Shown: in pieces, positions 33,867-42,527 of the stretch
Numbering within the stretch: the first letter of the stretch is position 1
Layout: each line of letters begins with the position of its first letter
DNA from: Sphingomonas kyeonggiensis
GTDB taxonomy: Bacteria > Pseudomonadota > Alphaproteobacteria > Sphingomonadales > Sphingomonadaceae
DNA length: 64,000 nt
Direction: 5' to 3'
NCBI RefSeq assembly: GCF_014204495.1
Contig: NZ_JACHLN010000001.1
Location: 1,426,001-1,490,000 of the forward strand
Translations under genes and position numbers: made by a program
The notes under the pieces: model-generated
Seen by the model: only the letters and a program-made list of their open reading frames with translations
Database searches by the model: none
Told to the model about the DNA's origin: nothing

Positions 33867-34607
33867 CTACCAATCCCCGGCAGCGCCCATCCACAGCGCC
33901 ACCGCCGCCGCCGCCGCTGTCTCCGCCCGCAGGATCCGCGGCCCCAGCGCGATCCCGATCGCCCTGGGATGCGCCTTGATCGCCTCGCGCTCGCTCTCGT
34001 CGAACCCGCCCTCGGGCCCGATCAGGATCGCCGCCGGCCCCGGATTGGCCCGCATCGCATCCACCGCCGGCACGCCGCCGGTCTCGTCGGCGAAGAACAG
34101 CACGCGCTCCTCGGGCCAGTCGCGCAGCAGCGCGGGCAGCTTCACCATCTCGTCGAGCCGGGGCAGGGCAGTGCGTCCGCACTGCTCGGCTGCCTCGATC
34201 ATGTGCGTGCGCAGCCGCTCCAGGTTGAGCTTGTCGACCACCGCGCGCCGGGTGAGCACCGGCACCAGCCGGTCGACGCCCAGTTCGCAGGCCTTTTCGG
34301 CGATCCAGTCGATCCGGCCCTTCTTGATCGGCGCCGCGCACAGCCACAGGTCCGGCACCGGCTCACGCTCGCGGAGCTGGTCGGTCACCTCCAGGATCAG
34401 GTCGCGCTTGCCGATCGAGCGCGCGACCCCGGCCCATTCGCCGGTGCGATCGTCGAACAGCTTGATCGCCTCGCCGATCTTTATCCGCATCACCGAGATC
34501 AGATAATGCGCCTGCGGGCCGTCGATCTTGATCTCGCCGGGCGAAAGCTCGGTCTCGACGAACAGGCGCGGGGCGGATTGGGGCGGCCAGGCGGGCGTAG
34601 CGGGCAT
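33867..34607 (-). CDS. rsmE: 16S rRNA m3U1498 methyltransferase RsmE
   Basis: A 246-residue SPOUT-class methyltransferase that methylates U1498 of 16S rRNA in the 30S subunit. The N-terminal PUA-like domain (residues 10-80, ending VTDQLREREP) is followed by the knot fold with LCAAPIKKGRIDWIAEKACE, MIEAAEQCGRTALPRLDEM and the SAM-binding loop AAILIGPEGGFDESER followed by LGPRILRAETAA. Length and motifs are normal. It stands alone 61 bp upstream of the EF-hand gene's 3' end. Confidence 0.92.
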   Translation of the reverse strand: MPATPAWPPQSAPRLFVETELSPGEIKIDGPQAHYLISVMRIKIGEAIKLFDDRTGEWAGVARSIGKRDLILEVTDQLREREPVPDLWLCAAPIKKGRIDWIAEKACELGVDRLVPVLTRRAVVDKLNLERLRTHMIEAAEQCGRTALPRLDEMVKLPALLRDWPEERVLFFADETGGVPAVDAMRANPGPAAILIGPEGGFDESEREAIKAHPRAIGIALGPRILRAETAAAAAVALWMGAAGDW

Positions 34608-34668
34608 GGCACTGCTCTAGCCGTCGAGCCGGGGCGCCGTCACTCCCCCAGGTTCATTCGGTCCAGCC

Positions 34669-35355
34669 TCATTCGCCAATGCCACCCATGCCGCCGCCCG
34701 AGCCCATGCCGCCACCGCCATAGCCGCCGCCACCGCGACGCCCACCGCCGCCACGTCCACCGCGACCGCGCCCACCGCCGCCGCGCTTGCCGGGCCTGAA
34801 GCTCGCCTTCTCGATCTTGGGCAGCTCGGACTTCTCCAGCTTGCCGTCGCCGTTCTTGTCGAGCAGCGCGAAGCGCTTGTCGGCGGCGACGCGGAACTCG
34901 CGCGCATCCACGCCCCGGTCGAAGTTGGTGTCGGCCACCACCACCGGTTCGGGATAATCGAAATAGCCGAAGCGGGCCGCGCCCTGTGCGACATAGGCGG
35001 GTGCGCGCTTCTGGCCGTCGCCATCGCCTTCGGTGCTCTCCGGCTGGTCGCCCATATAGCCGCCGACGCTGATCATCGGCGCCACGACCGTCTCGTAATT
35101 CTCGATCTCCTCGGGATCGAGCTCGCCGTCCTTGTTCTTGTCGAGCGTGGCGAAGAAGCGCGCCGCATCGGCTTCCATCTCGGCTTCCGTCAGCACGCCG
35201 TCATGATTGGCATCGGCCTTGTCGAACCAGATGTTGGGCGCGTCCGGCCCGCGGAAGGGCTCGCCCATCGGACTGATGAAGAAGCTCGGCGCATCATCGG
35301 CCAGGGCAGGGGTGGCGACAGCGGCGAGCGTAAGGCTGGCGAGGACAAGGCGCAT
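34669..35355 (-). CDS. Secreted EF-hand protein with glycine-rich tail
   Basis: A 228-residue protein with a signal peptide (LVLASLTLAAVATPALADD). Four EF-hand-like calcium loops are visible: DKADANHDGVLTEAE, DKNKDGELDPEE, DTNFDRGVDAREF (less canonical) and DKNGDGKLEKSE. The tail from about residue 190 is almost pure Gly/Arg (GKRGGGGRGRGG and so on), of low complexity. It may bind calcium in the periplasm or outside the cell. The Gly/Arg tail could bind nucleic acid or the envelope, but that is a guess. Confidence 0.83.
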   Translation of the reverse strand: MRLVLASLTLAAVATPALADDAPSFFISPMGEPFRGPDAPNIWFDKADANHDGVLTEAEMEADAARFFATLDKNKDGELDPEEIENYETVVAPMISVGGYMGDQPESTEGDGDGQKRAPAYVAQGAARFGYFDYPEPVVVADTNFDRGVDAREFRVAADKRFALLDKNGDGKLEKSELPKIEKASFRPGKRGGGGRGRGGRGGGGRRGGGGYGGGGMGSGGGMGGIGE

Positions 35356-35468
35356 CGACTGTTTCCCGGGTGAAATATAGGCACCCCGCGCCTGCGCCCG
35401 CTTTGTCGCAGGAGTATGCCAGAATGTTGCGGGCTTGATCTTTCACGCGTGGGGGCGGAGGGACGGCC

Positions 35469-36383
35469 ATGGCCGAAGCGCAGCAGATCGTACCCGATAC
35501 CGAGCATCGCGGACTGGTGGGCCTGCTCCCCGTCGCCGCGCGACCCTATGCCTTGCTTGCCCGGTTCGACCGGCCGATCGGCTGGTGGCTGCTGTTCTGG
35601 CCCGGCGCCTGGGCGGTCGCGCTGTCGGGCGGCGCGGTCGAGCGCTGGGATCTGATCCTCTGGCTCCTGCTCGGCAGCATCGCGATGCGCGGTGCCGGCT
35701 GCGTGTTCAACGACATCGTCGACCGCGACCTCGATCGCCAGGTCGCCCGCACTCGCAGCCGCCCGGTGGCGAGCGGCGCGGTGTCGGTAAAGGCCGCCCT
35801 GCTCTGGCTCGGTCTGCTCTGCCTGGTCGGGCTGGTCGTGTGGTTCCAGCTCCACTGGCCCGCGCGGCTGGTGGCGCTCGCCAGCATCGCGCCGGTTGCC
35901 GCCTATCCCTTCATGAAGCGGATCACCTGGTGGCCCCAGGCCTGGCTCGGCATGGTCTTCTCCTGGGCGGCTCTGGTCGGCTGGGCCGAGATCGGCACCC
36001 AGCCCTTGCTCCCGCTCGCCTTGCTCTATGCCGGCTGCATCGCCTGGGTGATCGGCTACGACACCATCTACGCGATCCAGGATATCGAGGACGACGCGCT
36101 GGTCGGCGTCCGCTCCTCTGCCCGCGCGATGGGCGCGCATATCCGGGGCGGCGTGACGGCGTTCTACCTTGTCGCCATCGCCTGCTGGGGTGCCGCGATC
36201 TGGCAGCTCCGCCCCGATTGGCTCGCGCTGCTTGCCCTGCTGCCGATGGCGCTGCACCTGCTCTGGCAGGTCGCGACGCTCGACACCGCCGACGGCGCCA
36301 ATGCGCTCGCCCGCTTCCGGTCGAACCGCAATGCCGGCCTGCTGATGTTCGCCGCCTGCTTCGTCGTGGGCCAGACACTTTGA
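35469..36383 (+). CDS. ubiA: 4-hydroxybenzoate polyprenyltransferase UbiA
   Basis: A 304-residue inner-membrane prenyltransferase with about eight helices that joins a polyprenyl chain to 4-hydroxybenzoate in ubiquinone synthesis. The first Asp-rich motif is CVFNDIVDRDLDRQVARTRS (NDxxDxxxD) and the second is IGYDTIYAIQDIEDD (YxxxxDxxD). The N-terminal RFDRPIGWWLLFWPGAW is typical of UbiA. It starts 113 bp from the divergent EF-hand gene; pmbA follows 31 bp later. Confidence 0.92.
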   Translation: MAEAQQIVPDTEHRGLVGLLPVAARPYALLARFDRPIGWWLLFWPGAWAVALSGGAVERWDLILWLLLGSIAMRGAGCVFNDIVDRDLDRQVARTRSRPVASGAVSVKAALLWLGLLCLVGLVVWFQLHWPARLVALASIAPVAAYPFMKRITWWPQAWLGMVFSWAALVGWAEIGTQPLLPLALLYAGCIAWVIGYDTIYAIQDIEDDALVGVRSSARAMGAHIRGGVTAFYLVAIACWGAAIWQLRPDWLALLALLPMALHLLWQVATLDTADGANALARFRSNRNAGLLMFAACFVVGQTL

Positions 36384-36414
36384 CCTTCGGCCCCGGCATA
36401 CCTAAGTCGGCGCG

Positions 36415-37761
36415 ATGCTGACCATTTCCGAAGCCTGTGAACGCGCCGCCGATGTCGTCGCGCGGGCGCGCCGGGCGGGCGCCGATGCCGCCGATGCCGT
36501 TTTCGCCGCCGACAGCTCGCAGTCCGTCTCCGTCCGCATGGGCGCGCTCGAGGATGTCGAGCGTTCGGAGAGCGAGGAGCTCGGCCTGCGCGTCTTCATC
36601 GGCCAGCGCTCGGCCAGCGTCTCCACCTCGGACCTGAGCTCGGCCGCGCTCGACATGCTGGTCGAGCGCGTCGTCGCGATGGCCAAGGAAGCGCCCGAGG
36701 ACAAATGGGCCGGCCTCGCCCCGCAGGACCGGCTGCTCCACGGCGCCCCGCCCCAGCTCGATCTCGACGATGGCGCGCATGTCGACCCGCAGAGCCTCAA
36801 GGCCCTGGCCGAGCGCGCCGAGCAGGCCGCGCGCGGCGTCGAGGGCGTCACCAACAGTGAAGGCGCCAGCGCCGGCGCCTCGCGCTCGGTGATGACGCTC
36901 GCGACCAGCCACGGTTTCACCGGCGGCTATGCCCAGACCAGCCACGGCATCTCGGCCAGCGTCCTCGCCGGGGCCGGCGGCAACATGCAGCGCGACTATG
37001 CGCATCATTCGGCCCGCCACGCCGCCCAGCTCGAGGCGCCCGAGGCGATCGGTGCGCTCGCCGGCGAGCGCGCGGTCGCCCGGCTCGATCCGGCCAAGAT
37101 CCCCAGCGGCGCGATGCCGGTCGTCTTCGATCGCCGCGTCTCGGCCGGGCTGATCGGCCATTTCCTCGGCGCGATCTCGGGTGCCGCGATCACCCGCAAG
37201 ACCAGCTTCCTGCTCGATCGACTCGGCCAGCAGGTCTTCGCCAAGGGGGTGACGATCCGCGACGATCCGCACCGCCCGCGCGGGCTGCGCTCGCGCCCCT
37301 TCGATGGCGAGGGGCTGCCGGTCCAGCCGGTCAAGCTGGTCGACGGCGGCATGCTGGAGACCTGGCTGCTCGAAAGCGCCTCGGCGCGGCAGCTCGGGCT
37401 CGAGCCGACCGGCCATGCTTCGCGCGGCATCGGCGGCGCGCCCGGCGTGGCGCCGTCCAACCTCTATATGGAAGCCGGCCATATCCCCGCCGAGACCCTG
37501 GTCGGCGAGATCGAGTACGGCATCCTCGTCACCGAGCTGATCGGGCAGGGCGTCAACGGCGTCACCGGCGATTATAGCCGCGGCGCCGCCGGCTTCCTGA
37601 TCGAGAGGGGCGAGATCACCCGCCCGGTCTCCGAGATCACGATCGCGAGCAACTTGAAGGACATGTTCCTCGCGCTGACCCCGGCGAACGACCTGGAGTT
37701 CCGCTACGGGATCAACGCACCGACCATCCGCATCGACGGGATGACGATCGCCGGTGCCTGA
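36415..37761 (+). CDS. pmbA: PmbA/TldD-family metalloprotease subunit
   Basis: A 448-residue protein of the PmbA (TldE) type. TldD and TldE form a metalloprotease that processes peptides such as microcins and degrades the CcdA antitoxin in E. coli. The typical TldE lacks the catalytic zinc motif, and none is apparent here; the PmbA-like GGAPGVAPSNLYMEAG, GQGVNGVTGDYSRGAAG and APTIRIDGMTIAGA segments fit. TldD is not in this window. Start ATG at 36415. It overlaps the next gene by eight bases. Confidence 0.87.
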   Translation: MLTISEACERAADVVARARRAGADAADAVFAADSSQSVSVRMGALEDVERSESEELGLRVFIGQRSASVSTSDLSSAALDMLVERVVAMAKEAPEDKWAGLAPQDRLLHGAPPQLDLDDGAHVDPQSLKALAERAEQAARGVEGVTNSEGASAGASRSVMTLATSHGFTGGYAQTSHGISASVLAGAGGNMQRDYAHHSARHAAQLEAPEAIGALAGERAVARLDPAKIPSGAMPVVFDRRVSAGLIGHFLGAISGAAITRKTSFLLDRLGQQVFAKGVTIRDDPHRPRGLRSRPFDGEGLPVQPVKLVDGGMLETWLLESASARQLGLEPTGHASRGIGGAPGVAPSNLYMEAGHIPAETLVGEIEYGILVTELIGQGVNGVTGDYSRGAAGFLIERGEITRPVSEITIASNLKDMFLALTPANDLEFRYGINAPTIRIDGMTIAGA

Positions 37762-38536
37762 AGCCGGCCTCGCCTCCGAAGTCGCGGCGATCGCCGCGGA
37801 GGCGGGCCGCCTCGCCATGACGCGCTGGGAGACCGAGTTCAAGCGCTGGGAGAAAGTCCCCGGCAGCCCGGTCTGCGACGTCGATCTCGAACTCGATGCG
37901 CTGCTCCGCGATCGGCTGACCGCGCTGCTTCCCGAAGCCGGCTGGTTGTCCGAGGAGACCGCCGACAGCCGCGCCCGGCTCGACGCGCGGCGCATCTGGG
38001 TGGTCGATCCGATCGACGGCACCCGCGACTATCTTCGCCACCGTCCCGGCTGGTCGGTCTCGGTCGCGCTGGTCGAGGACGGCGCGCCGGTGATCGGTGT
38101 GCTCGATGCCCCGGCGCGCGGCGAGCGCTGGATCGCCGAGGCGGGCAGGGGCGCCGCGCGCAATGGCGTGCAGCTCCATGTAACCCCGCGCGACCAGCTG
38201 GCCGGATCGCGCATGCCAACCGACCACCTGCCCAAGGTCGATGGCGACCTGGTGATCGTCGACAAGCCCAATTCGATCGCGCTGCGTATCGCGATGGTCG
38301 CGGCGGGCGAGGCGGACCTGCTGGCTACGATCCGCTGGGGCAATGAATGGGACGTCGCCGCCGCGGTGCTGCTCGTGCGCGAGGCAGGTGGGGTGATTAC
38401 CGATGTGCTGGGGCAGGAGCTCGTCTTCAACACGCCGAGCGCCAAGGCGTTCGGTCTGCTCGTAAGCGCGCCCGGCATCCACGATGCCGCGGTCGAGCGG
38501 TTGGCCCATCGTGCGCGGGAAGCACTGGAAAGCTAA
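37754..38536 (+). CDS. Inositol-monophosphatase-family phosphatase
   Basis: A 260-residue metal-dependent phosphatase of the IMPase/CysQ/FBPase family. Metal-binding motifs are present: WLSEETADS (Glu), VVDPIDGTRDYL (Asp-Pro-x-Asp-Gly-Thr), and WGNEWDVAAAVLLVREAGG (Trp-Asp). The family includes inositol, bisphosphate-nucleotide and histidinol phosphatases, and the exact substrate is not clear; CysQ-like 3'(2'),5'-bisphosphate nucleotidase is one option. The GTG start at 37754 overlaps pmbA by eight bases. It ends before a REPIN-like doublet that faces the methyltransferase gene. Confidence 0.85.
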   Translation: MPEAGLASEVAAIAAEAGRLAMTRWETEFKRWEKVPGSPVCDVDLELDALLRDRLTALLPEAGWLSEETADSRARLDARRIWVVDPIDGTRDYLRHRPGWSVSVALVEDGAPVIGVLDAPARGERWIAEAGRGAARNGVQLHVTPRDQLAGSRMPTDHLPKVDGDLVIVDKPNSIALRIAMVAAGEADLLATIRWGNEWDVAAAVLLVREAGGVITDVLGQELVFNTPSAKAFGLLVSAPGIHDAAVERLAHRAREALES

Positions 38537-38550
38537 GCCATCTCCCCCCT

Positions 38551-38631
38551 TGTACCCCGGCGAAAGCCGGGGCCCAGGGTTTCTCTGCCGTGTCGCTTGT
38601 GACTCTGGGCCCCGGCTTTCGCCGGGGTACA
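38551..38631. repeat. REPIN-like inverted doublet, type A, copy 3
   Basis: Arms TACCCCGGCGAAAGCCGGGG enclose the type A spacer in reversed orientation (TTTCTCTGCCGTGTCGCTTG). It lies between convergent genes, the phosphatase and the SAM methyltransferase, and starts 15 bp after the phosphatase stop. Confidence 0.85.
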
Positions 38632-38657
38632 GATAAGAGGGCCCGCACCGTACCGGC

Positions 38658-39446
38658 TTACCGCCCCGCCACCGCAATCAATGCCGTCGAGGGTACCGGC
38701 AACACCGACCGCCCATCCGCCATAAGCCGCACCTCCTCGACCACCGCCGCCTGCTGCTCCGCATCCAGCGCCACCCAGTCCGGGCTCATCCCGAACAAAG
38801 TCTCCGGCCGGTCGAGCTGCGACACGTCCAGCACGAAATCATGCGTGACCTGCTCGATCTCGGGCGCCGCGAACCCGGCATCGACCATCGCCGCCGACAG
38901 CCATTCGGGATCGCCCAGCGCCACCGCGCCCTCGGGCAGCCTGGTCTTGCCGTCGAGCCTGGGGAACAGCCGACGGCGGATCTGCGAGAGCAGCAGGAAG
39001 GTCGCCGCGCCCTCGCTCTGCCAGGTGGCGAGCACGCCCAGCCCGCCGGGTTTGGTCACCCGCGCCATCTCGGCCAGCCCCCTGCGCCAGTCGGGGAACA
39101 TGATCACCCCGAATATCGAGAAGCTGACATCGAAGCTCGCGTCCGGCAGGTGGAGCGCCTGCCCGTCCATCACCTCCGCATCGACATTGGGCAGCTTCGC
39201 GGCGGCGATCCGCGCGACCATCCCGGCCGAGAAATCGGTGGCGAGCACATAGGCGCCGCTCCGTGCGGCAGCCAGCGTCAGCGCGCCGGTCCCCGCCGCC
39301 ACGTCGAGCACCTGCATGCCGGGCGTCAGCGTCACCCGGGCCAGCGCATCCTCGGCGAATTGCGACGTGAACGGGTGGGCGGTTGCTTCGTAATTGGCAG
39401 CGGTCTCGTCCCAATGCGCCGGGTTCTCGTGCTTCTTCTCGGTCAT
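38658..39446 (-). CDS. SAM-dependent methyltransferase, class I
   Basis: A 262-residue protein of the class I methyltransferase fold. Motif I is VLDVAAGTGALTLAAARSGA; the following YVLATDFSAGMV holds the acidic residue that contacts SAM, and VMDGQALHLPDASFDV is motif II. This resembles UbiE-type small-molecule methyltransferases. The target is unknown. ATG at 39446 follows AAAGGCCGCAA; earlier starts have no such signal. It lies back to back with an Rrf2 regulator gene, which probably controls it through the short dyad between them. Confidence 0.85.
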   Translation of the reverse strand: MTEKKHENPAHWDETAANYEATAHPFTSQFAEDALARVTLTPGMQVLDVAAGTGALTLAAARSGAYVLATDFSAGMVARIAAAKLPNVDAEVMDGQALHLPDASFDVSFSIFGVIMFPDWRRGLAEMARVTKPGGLGVLATWQSEGAATFLLLSQIRRRLFPRLDGKTRLPEGAVALGDPEWLSAAMVDAGFAAPEIEQVTHDFVLDVSQLDRPETLFGMSPDWVALDAEQQAAVVEEVRLMADGRSVLPVPSTALIAVAGR

Positions 39447-39473
39447 TTGCGGCCTTTCGCGAATCATGTAACA

Positions 39474-39483
39474 ATACAAGTAT
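39474..39483. promoter_or_regulatory. Possible Rrf2 operator ATAC-AA-GTAT
   Basis: A short inverted repeat ATAC/GTAT in the most AT-rich part of the 88-bp divergent gap between the methyltransferase and Rrf2 genes. It would fit a dimeric regulator that controls both directions. The arms are only four bases, so the call is tentative. Confidence 0.4.
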
Positions 39484-39534
39484 CGTGAAAGAGCGCGCTT
39501 GCCAACCGGCCCGGCGCGCCCGAGGAAGATCAGG

Positions 39535-39975
39535 ATGCGAAAGGACAGCCGCCTATCCCGGATGCTCCATGTGCTGCTCCACATGGCGCGGCATGACGGG
39601 CCGATGACCTCGGAGCACATCGCCCAGATGCTCCAGACCAATCCGGTGGTGGTCCGCCGCACGATGGCCGGGCTGCGCGACGCCGGTTATGTCCGCTCGG
39701 AAAAGGGCCATGGCGGCGGCTGGGCTATCGCCGCTGATCTCGACAAGGTCTCGTTGCTCGACATCCACCGCGCCGTCGGCGGGCCGACCCTGTTCGCGAT
39801 CGGCAGCGAGCATGCGAACCCCGCCTGCGCGGTCGAGCAGGCGGTCAACGAAGCGCTGGACGATGCGCTGCGCGAAGCGGAGGCTTTACTGGTGGCGCGG
39901 CTGGGCGCGGTGAGCCTCGCCGAACTGGCCCGCAGCTTCGATGCACGCTGCGTGGCGGGTGGCTGGCCGCACTAG
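39535..39975 (+). CDS. Rrf2-family transcription regulator, YwnA-like
   Basis: A 146-residue winged-helix regulator. The recognition region is TSEHIAQMLQTNPVVVRRTM and the wing is GLRDAGYVRSEKGHGGGWAI, as in Rrf2 proteins. The C-terminal half has only two cysteines (NPACAVEQ and DARCVAGG). The three-Cys cluster of IscR/NsrR-type Fe-S members is absent, so it resembles cluster-free members such as YwnA or CymR. ATG at 39535 has GAGGA at good spacing. It is divergent from the methyltransferase gene and probably represses both. Confidence 0.85.
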   Translation: MRKDSRLSRMLHVLLHMARHDGPMTSEHIAQMLQTNPVVVRRTMAGLRDAGYVRSEKGHGGGWAIAADLDKVSLLDIHRAVGGPTLFAIGSEHANPACAVEQAVNEALDDALREAEALLVARLGAVSLAELARSFDARCVAGGWPH

Positions 39976-39998
39976 ATCCTGCGGACATACTTCTTTAG

Positions 39999-40074
39999 TT
40001 CCCCGGCGAAGGCCGGGGCCCAGGGTCACAAGCGGAACGGCAGAGAAACTCTGGGCCCCGGCCTTCGCCGGGGA
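39999..40074. repeat. REPIN-like inverted doublet, type A, copy 4
   Basis: Arms TTCCCCGGCGAAGGCCGGGG enclose the type A spacer in the same orientation as copy 1 (CACAAGCGGAACGGCAGAG). It lies between the convergent Rrf2 and XpaC-like genes. Confidence 0.85.
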
Positions 40075-40114
40075 GCAGCTGGAAGCACGGTACGTCCGGA
40101 ATGGTGACGAACGC

Positions 40115-40825
40115 CTAGCCCTCTTCGCCTTGATATTTGATCTGCAGGAACCGCCCGCGCGTCGCGAGATTGTCGAGGTCGCCCTGCGCCAGCTGCGTGG
40201 TCATCTCGGCGATCTCGTCGTCGATCAGTTGCAGGCCCTGCGCCAGCTGCTGGTCCGGGGTCAGGCCGTTGCGCTCCACCCGGCGCAGCGGCTCGGGCAC
40301 GCGGCCATATCCCTTGACCAGCTCGGGCAGCTGCTCGCCGACCAGCTTGCGCACTTCCACCGCCGCCGGGCTGTTCTCGTCGAGCGTCGCCAGCTGCGGC
40401 GCCAGCGTCTCCAGCTTCACGCCGATCGAATCGACCAGCCCGCGCACCGGCGAGGGCAAAGCCGGGCGCTGAGTCTCCAGCCAGCGCTCGGTCGAGCGGG
40501 GCAGCGCCTTGAGCGGAATCTCCGCCAGCTTCTCGACATTCACCGGCGCGCTCGCCGGCATCACCGCGAAGAGCATGGTCGCCGCGATCATCAGCACCGC
40601 CACCAGCATCGCGCCCATGATGCCCAGCGGCGCCACGATCAGCGCAAAGGCGATCGCGCCGACGAGGATCGCGCCGTCCGCCGCCGCGATCCGCCCGAGC
40701 CGGCGGACCACTTCGGCCTCGCGGTGCTGGCGGTTGCGGCTCGATACGGCCAGATCGGTGCGGCTGCGCACGCGATCCAGCGTGCTCCCGATCCGGTTCA
40801 GTTCGCGATCGACATCGGTGGGCAC
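40115..40825 (-). CDS. XpaC-like membrane-associated protein next to telA
   Basis: A 236-residue protein with one hydrophobic region of two short segments at about residues 50-90 (ILVGAIAFALIVAPLGIMGA, then LVAVLMIAATMLFAVM), and a long helical C-terminus (residues 110-236) predicted to be coiled coil. In other bacteria XpaC and TelA occur together, and this protein's length, position and helical tail fit XpaC. I could not identify a distinctive motif, so the name rests partly on the neighbour. GTG at 40825 lies three bases beyond the telA stop, so the two are co-translated. Confidence 0.6.
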   Translation of the reverse strand: MPTDVDRELNRIGSTLDRVRSRTDLAVSSRNRQHREAEVVRRLGRIAAADGAILVGAIAFALIVAPLGIMGAMLVAVLMIAATMLFAVMPASAPVNVEKLAEIPLKALPRSTERWLETQRPALPSPVRGLVDSIGVKLETLAPQLATLDENSPAAVEVRKLVGEQLPELVKGYGRVPEPLRRVERNGLTPDQQLAQGLQLIDDEIAEMTTQLAQGDLDNLATRGRFLQIKYQGEEG

Positions 40826-40828
40826 GGC

Positions 40829-42028
40829 TTACATCGCCTCCAGCTTGAACGTCTCCGCCCCGCCCGAGACCTGGTTCTGCGAAGCCCCCTCGGCGCGGGC
40901 GATATAGCCCTTCGACTTCTCGACTTCGTTCGACAGCGTGTTGACCGTCACCTTCATGTTGTCGAGCGCCTTGAGCTTGAACGTGTCGATCGCGTCCATC
41001 GTGTCATAGATGTTCTGGAAGGCACGCTGCAGCGTCTCCACGGGGATCGTCGAGTTCGCCGCCTGCTCGTGGATCGCCGCCGACTGGCTCTTGAGCAGCG
41101 CGCCGGTCGAATCGATCAGCCCTGCGGTGGTCGAGTTGAGCGCGGTGATCTGGTCGAGCACCAGCTTCTGGTTGGTCAGCGCCTGGGCCACGGTAACCGC
41201 GGTGCGCAGCGCCGAAACCGTCGTCGTCGAAGCGCGATCGACGCCCTTCACCAGCTCGACATTGTTCTTCTTGACCAGGTCGAGCGCAAGATAGCCCTGC
41301 ACCGTCACCGCCATCTGGGTGAGCAGGTCGGTGGTGCGCTGGCGGACATAGAAGAGCGCGGTCTCGCGCAGCGCCTTGGCCTTGGCCGGGTCGGTGTGAT
41401 CGAGCTCGTTGGCCTTGTCCTCGATCTTCGCGTCCATCGCCTTGGACAGATAGATCATCTGCTCGAGCCGCCCCATCGAGGCCCAGAGATTCTGCCGCTC
41501 GGTGTCGATCGCGGCATTGTCCATCAGCAGCTCGTCCTTGCCGTTGGCCAGGCTCTTGAGGATGCCGTTGATGTGCGTCTGCGACGACTGGTACTTGCGG
41601 AAATATTGCTGCATCCCGCCGCCGAACAGCTTCGACAGGAAGCCCTGGCTGCCGCCGATCAGCTTGCCGTTCTGGCTGGGATCGAGCTCCTCCACCTTCT
41701 TGCGCAGCGCGAGCAGGTCGGCGCCGACGCCGTCATTGCCCATCGCCTTGACCGGGCGATCGAGGAAGCGGTTGGACTGGCCCGCCGCGTCGCGGATCTC
41801 CTTCTGCCCCATCGCCGCGATCGCATCGACGCGCTTGCCGAACTCGGGGCTGTTGACGTCCTGCGCGACGAGATCCTCGATGAAGCTGTCGACGCGGGTC
41901 TCCAGCTCGGTCTTCTTGGTATCGTCCACCGGCACCAGCCCGGCTGCCTTTTCCGGCGCGACGACCTTCACCGGCTCGGGCGGGGTCAGCACCAGATCCT
42001 GTTCGGCCACCAAGGTCTCGCTTGCCAT
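40829..42028 (-). CDS. telA: Toxic anion resistance protein TelA
   Basis: A 399-residue cytoplasmic protein of the TelA family (tellurite and toxic-anion resistance, Klebsiella TelA and Bacillus YceH). It is almost entirely helical. Recognisable segments are AGQSNRFLDRPVKAM, NLWASMGRLEQMIYLSKAMD and the conserved ETLQRAFQNIYDTMDAIDTF, then KGYIARAEGASQNQ at the end. In other species it acts with XpaC and PspA-like proteins in membrane stress; the same is inferred here. ATG at 42028 follows GGAGACGCGAG. A dyad at 42087-42106 is a likely operator. The upstream lipoprotein gene runs in the same direction. Confidence 0.87.
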   Translation of the reverse strand: MASETLVAEQDLVLTPPEPVKVVAPEKAAGLVPVDDTKKTELETRVDSFIEDLVAQDVNSPEFGKRVDAIAAMGQKEIRDAAGQSNRFLDRPVKAMGNDGVGADLLALRKKVEELDPSQNGKLIGGSQGFLSKLFGGGMQQYFRKYQSSQTHINGILKSLANGKDELLMDNAAIDTERQNLWASMGRLEQMIYLSKAMDAKIEDKANELDHTDPAKAKALRETALFYVRQRTTDLLTQMAVTVQGYLALDLVKKNNVELVKGVDRASTTTVSALRTAVTVAQALTNQKLVLDQITALNSTTAGLIDSTGALLKSQSAAIHEQAANSTIPVETLQRAFQNIYDTMDAIDTFKLKALDNMKVTVNTLSNEVEKSKGYIARAEGASQNQVSGGAETFKLEAM

Positions 42029-42086
42029 TCTCGCGTCTCCAAACTGTCCGGCCTAAGCATAGGGTCATCCGGACAACAGTCCAACT

Positions 42087-42106
42087 GTGTCGTTTATATA
42101 ATACAC
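42087..42106. promoter_or_regulatory. AT-rich dyad upstream of telA
   Basis: GTGT at 42087-42090 and ACAC at 42103-42106 flank a perfect TTATATAA core. A dyad of the same make-up lies at 42528-42549 upstream of the lipoprotein gene, which suggests one regulator controls both promoters. Confidence 0.5.
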
Positions 42107-42130
42107 CAACAGGCCAAGCCAAGGGGCAGC

Positions 42131-42487
42131 CTATTTGCTCTCGGTCTTCACCCGGCTCGAGCGATAGATCTGCTCGCCGTCGCGCAGCGGGGTGAGGCTG
42201 CAGCCGTTCTGCGGCTCTGCCTCGCCGGCGCAGAAGCGTGCGCCCTCGGCCGCGCCGGTCGCCGATTCCGCGGTCTTGCCCTTCTCCGCGCTCAGCCGAA
42301 CCGGCTCGCCCGATCCGGCGACCAGCACATGGCAGCTGCCGCTGCTCGAATCGCGGCAGGTCAGCAGCAGCGTGCCGGTGGTGAAATCGGCATCGAGCAC
42401 CAGGTTCACGTTCTGCTTCTCGGCGGTCGTCGCGCCCGAGCAGCCCGCCAGCAGCGCCAGCGCGAGCAGCGCCATTCCCTTGTTCAT
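42131..42487 (-). CDS. Small lipoprotein
   Basis: A 118-residue lipoprotein with signal peptide MNKGMALLALALLAGC (lipobox LAGC). The mature domain has several cysteines (TCRDSSSGSCHVLV, ARFCAGE, NGCSLTP) that could form two disulfide bonds. I do not recognise the family. ATG at 42487 is well placed after GGGAGTAAGGGA. It lies just upstream of telA, 102 bp away, and may share regulation through the paired dyads. Confidence 0.75.
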   Translation of the reverse strand: MNKGMALLALALLAGCSGATTAEKQNVNLVLDADFTTGTLLLTCRDSSSGSCHVLVAGSGEPVRLSAEKGKTAESATGAAEGARFCAGEAEPQNGCSLTPLRDGEQIYRSSRVKTESK

Positions 42488-42527
42488 TCCCTTACTCCCT
42501 TGTGTGCCGCACCCGGCAGCCGCGCTT

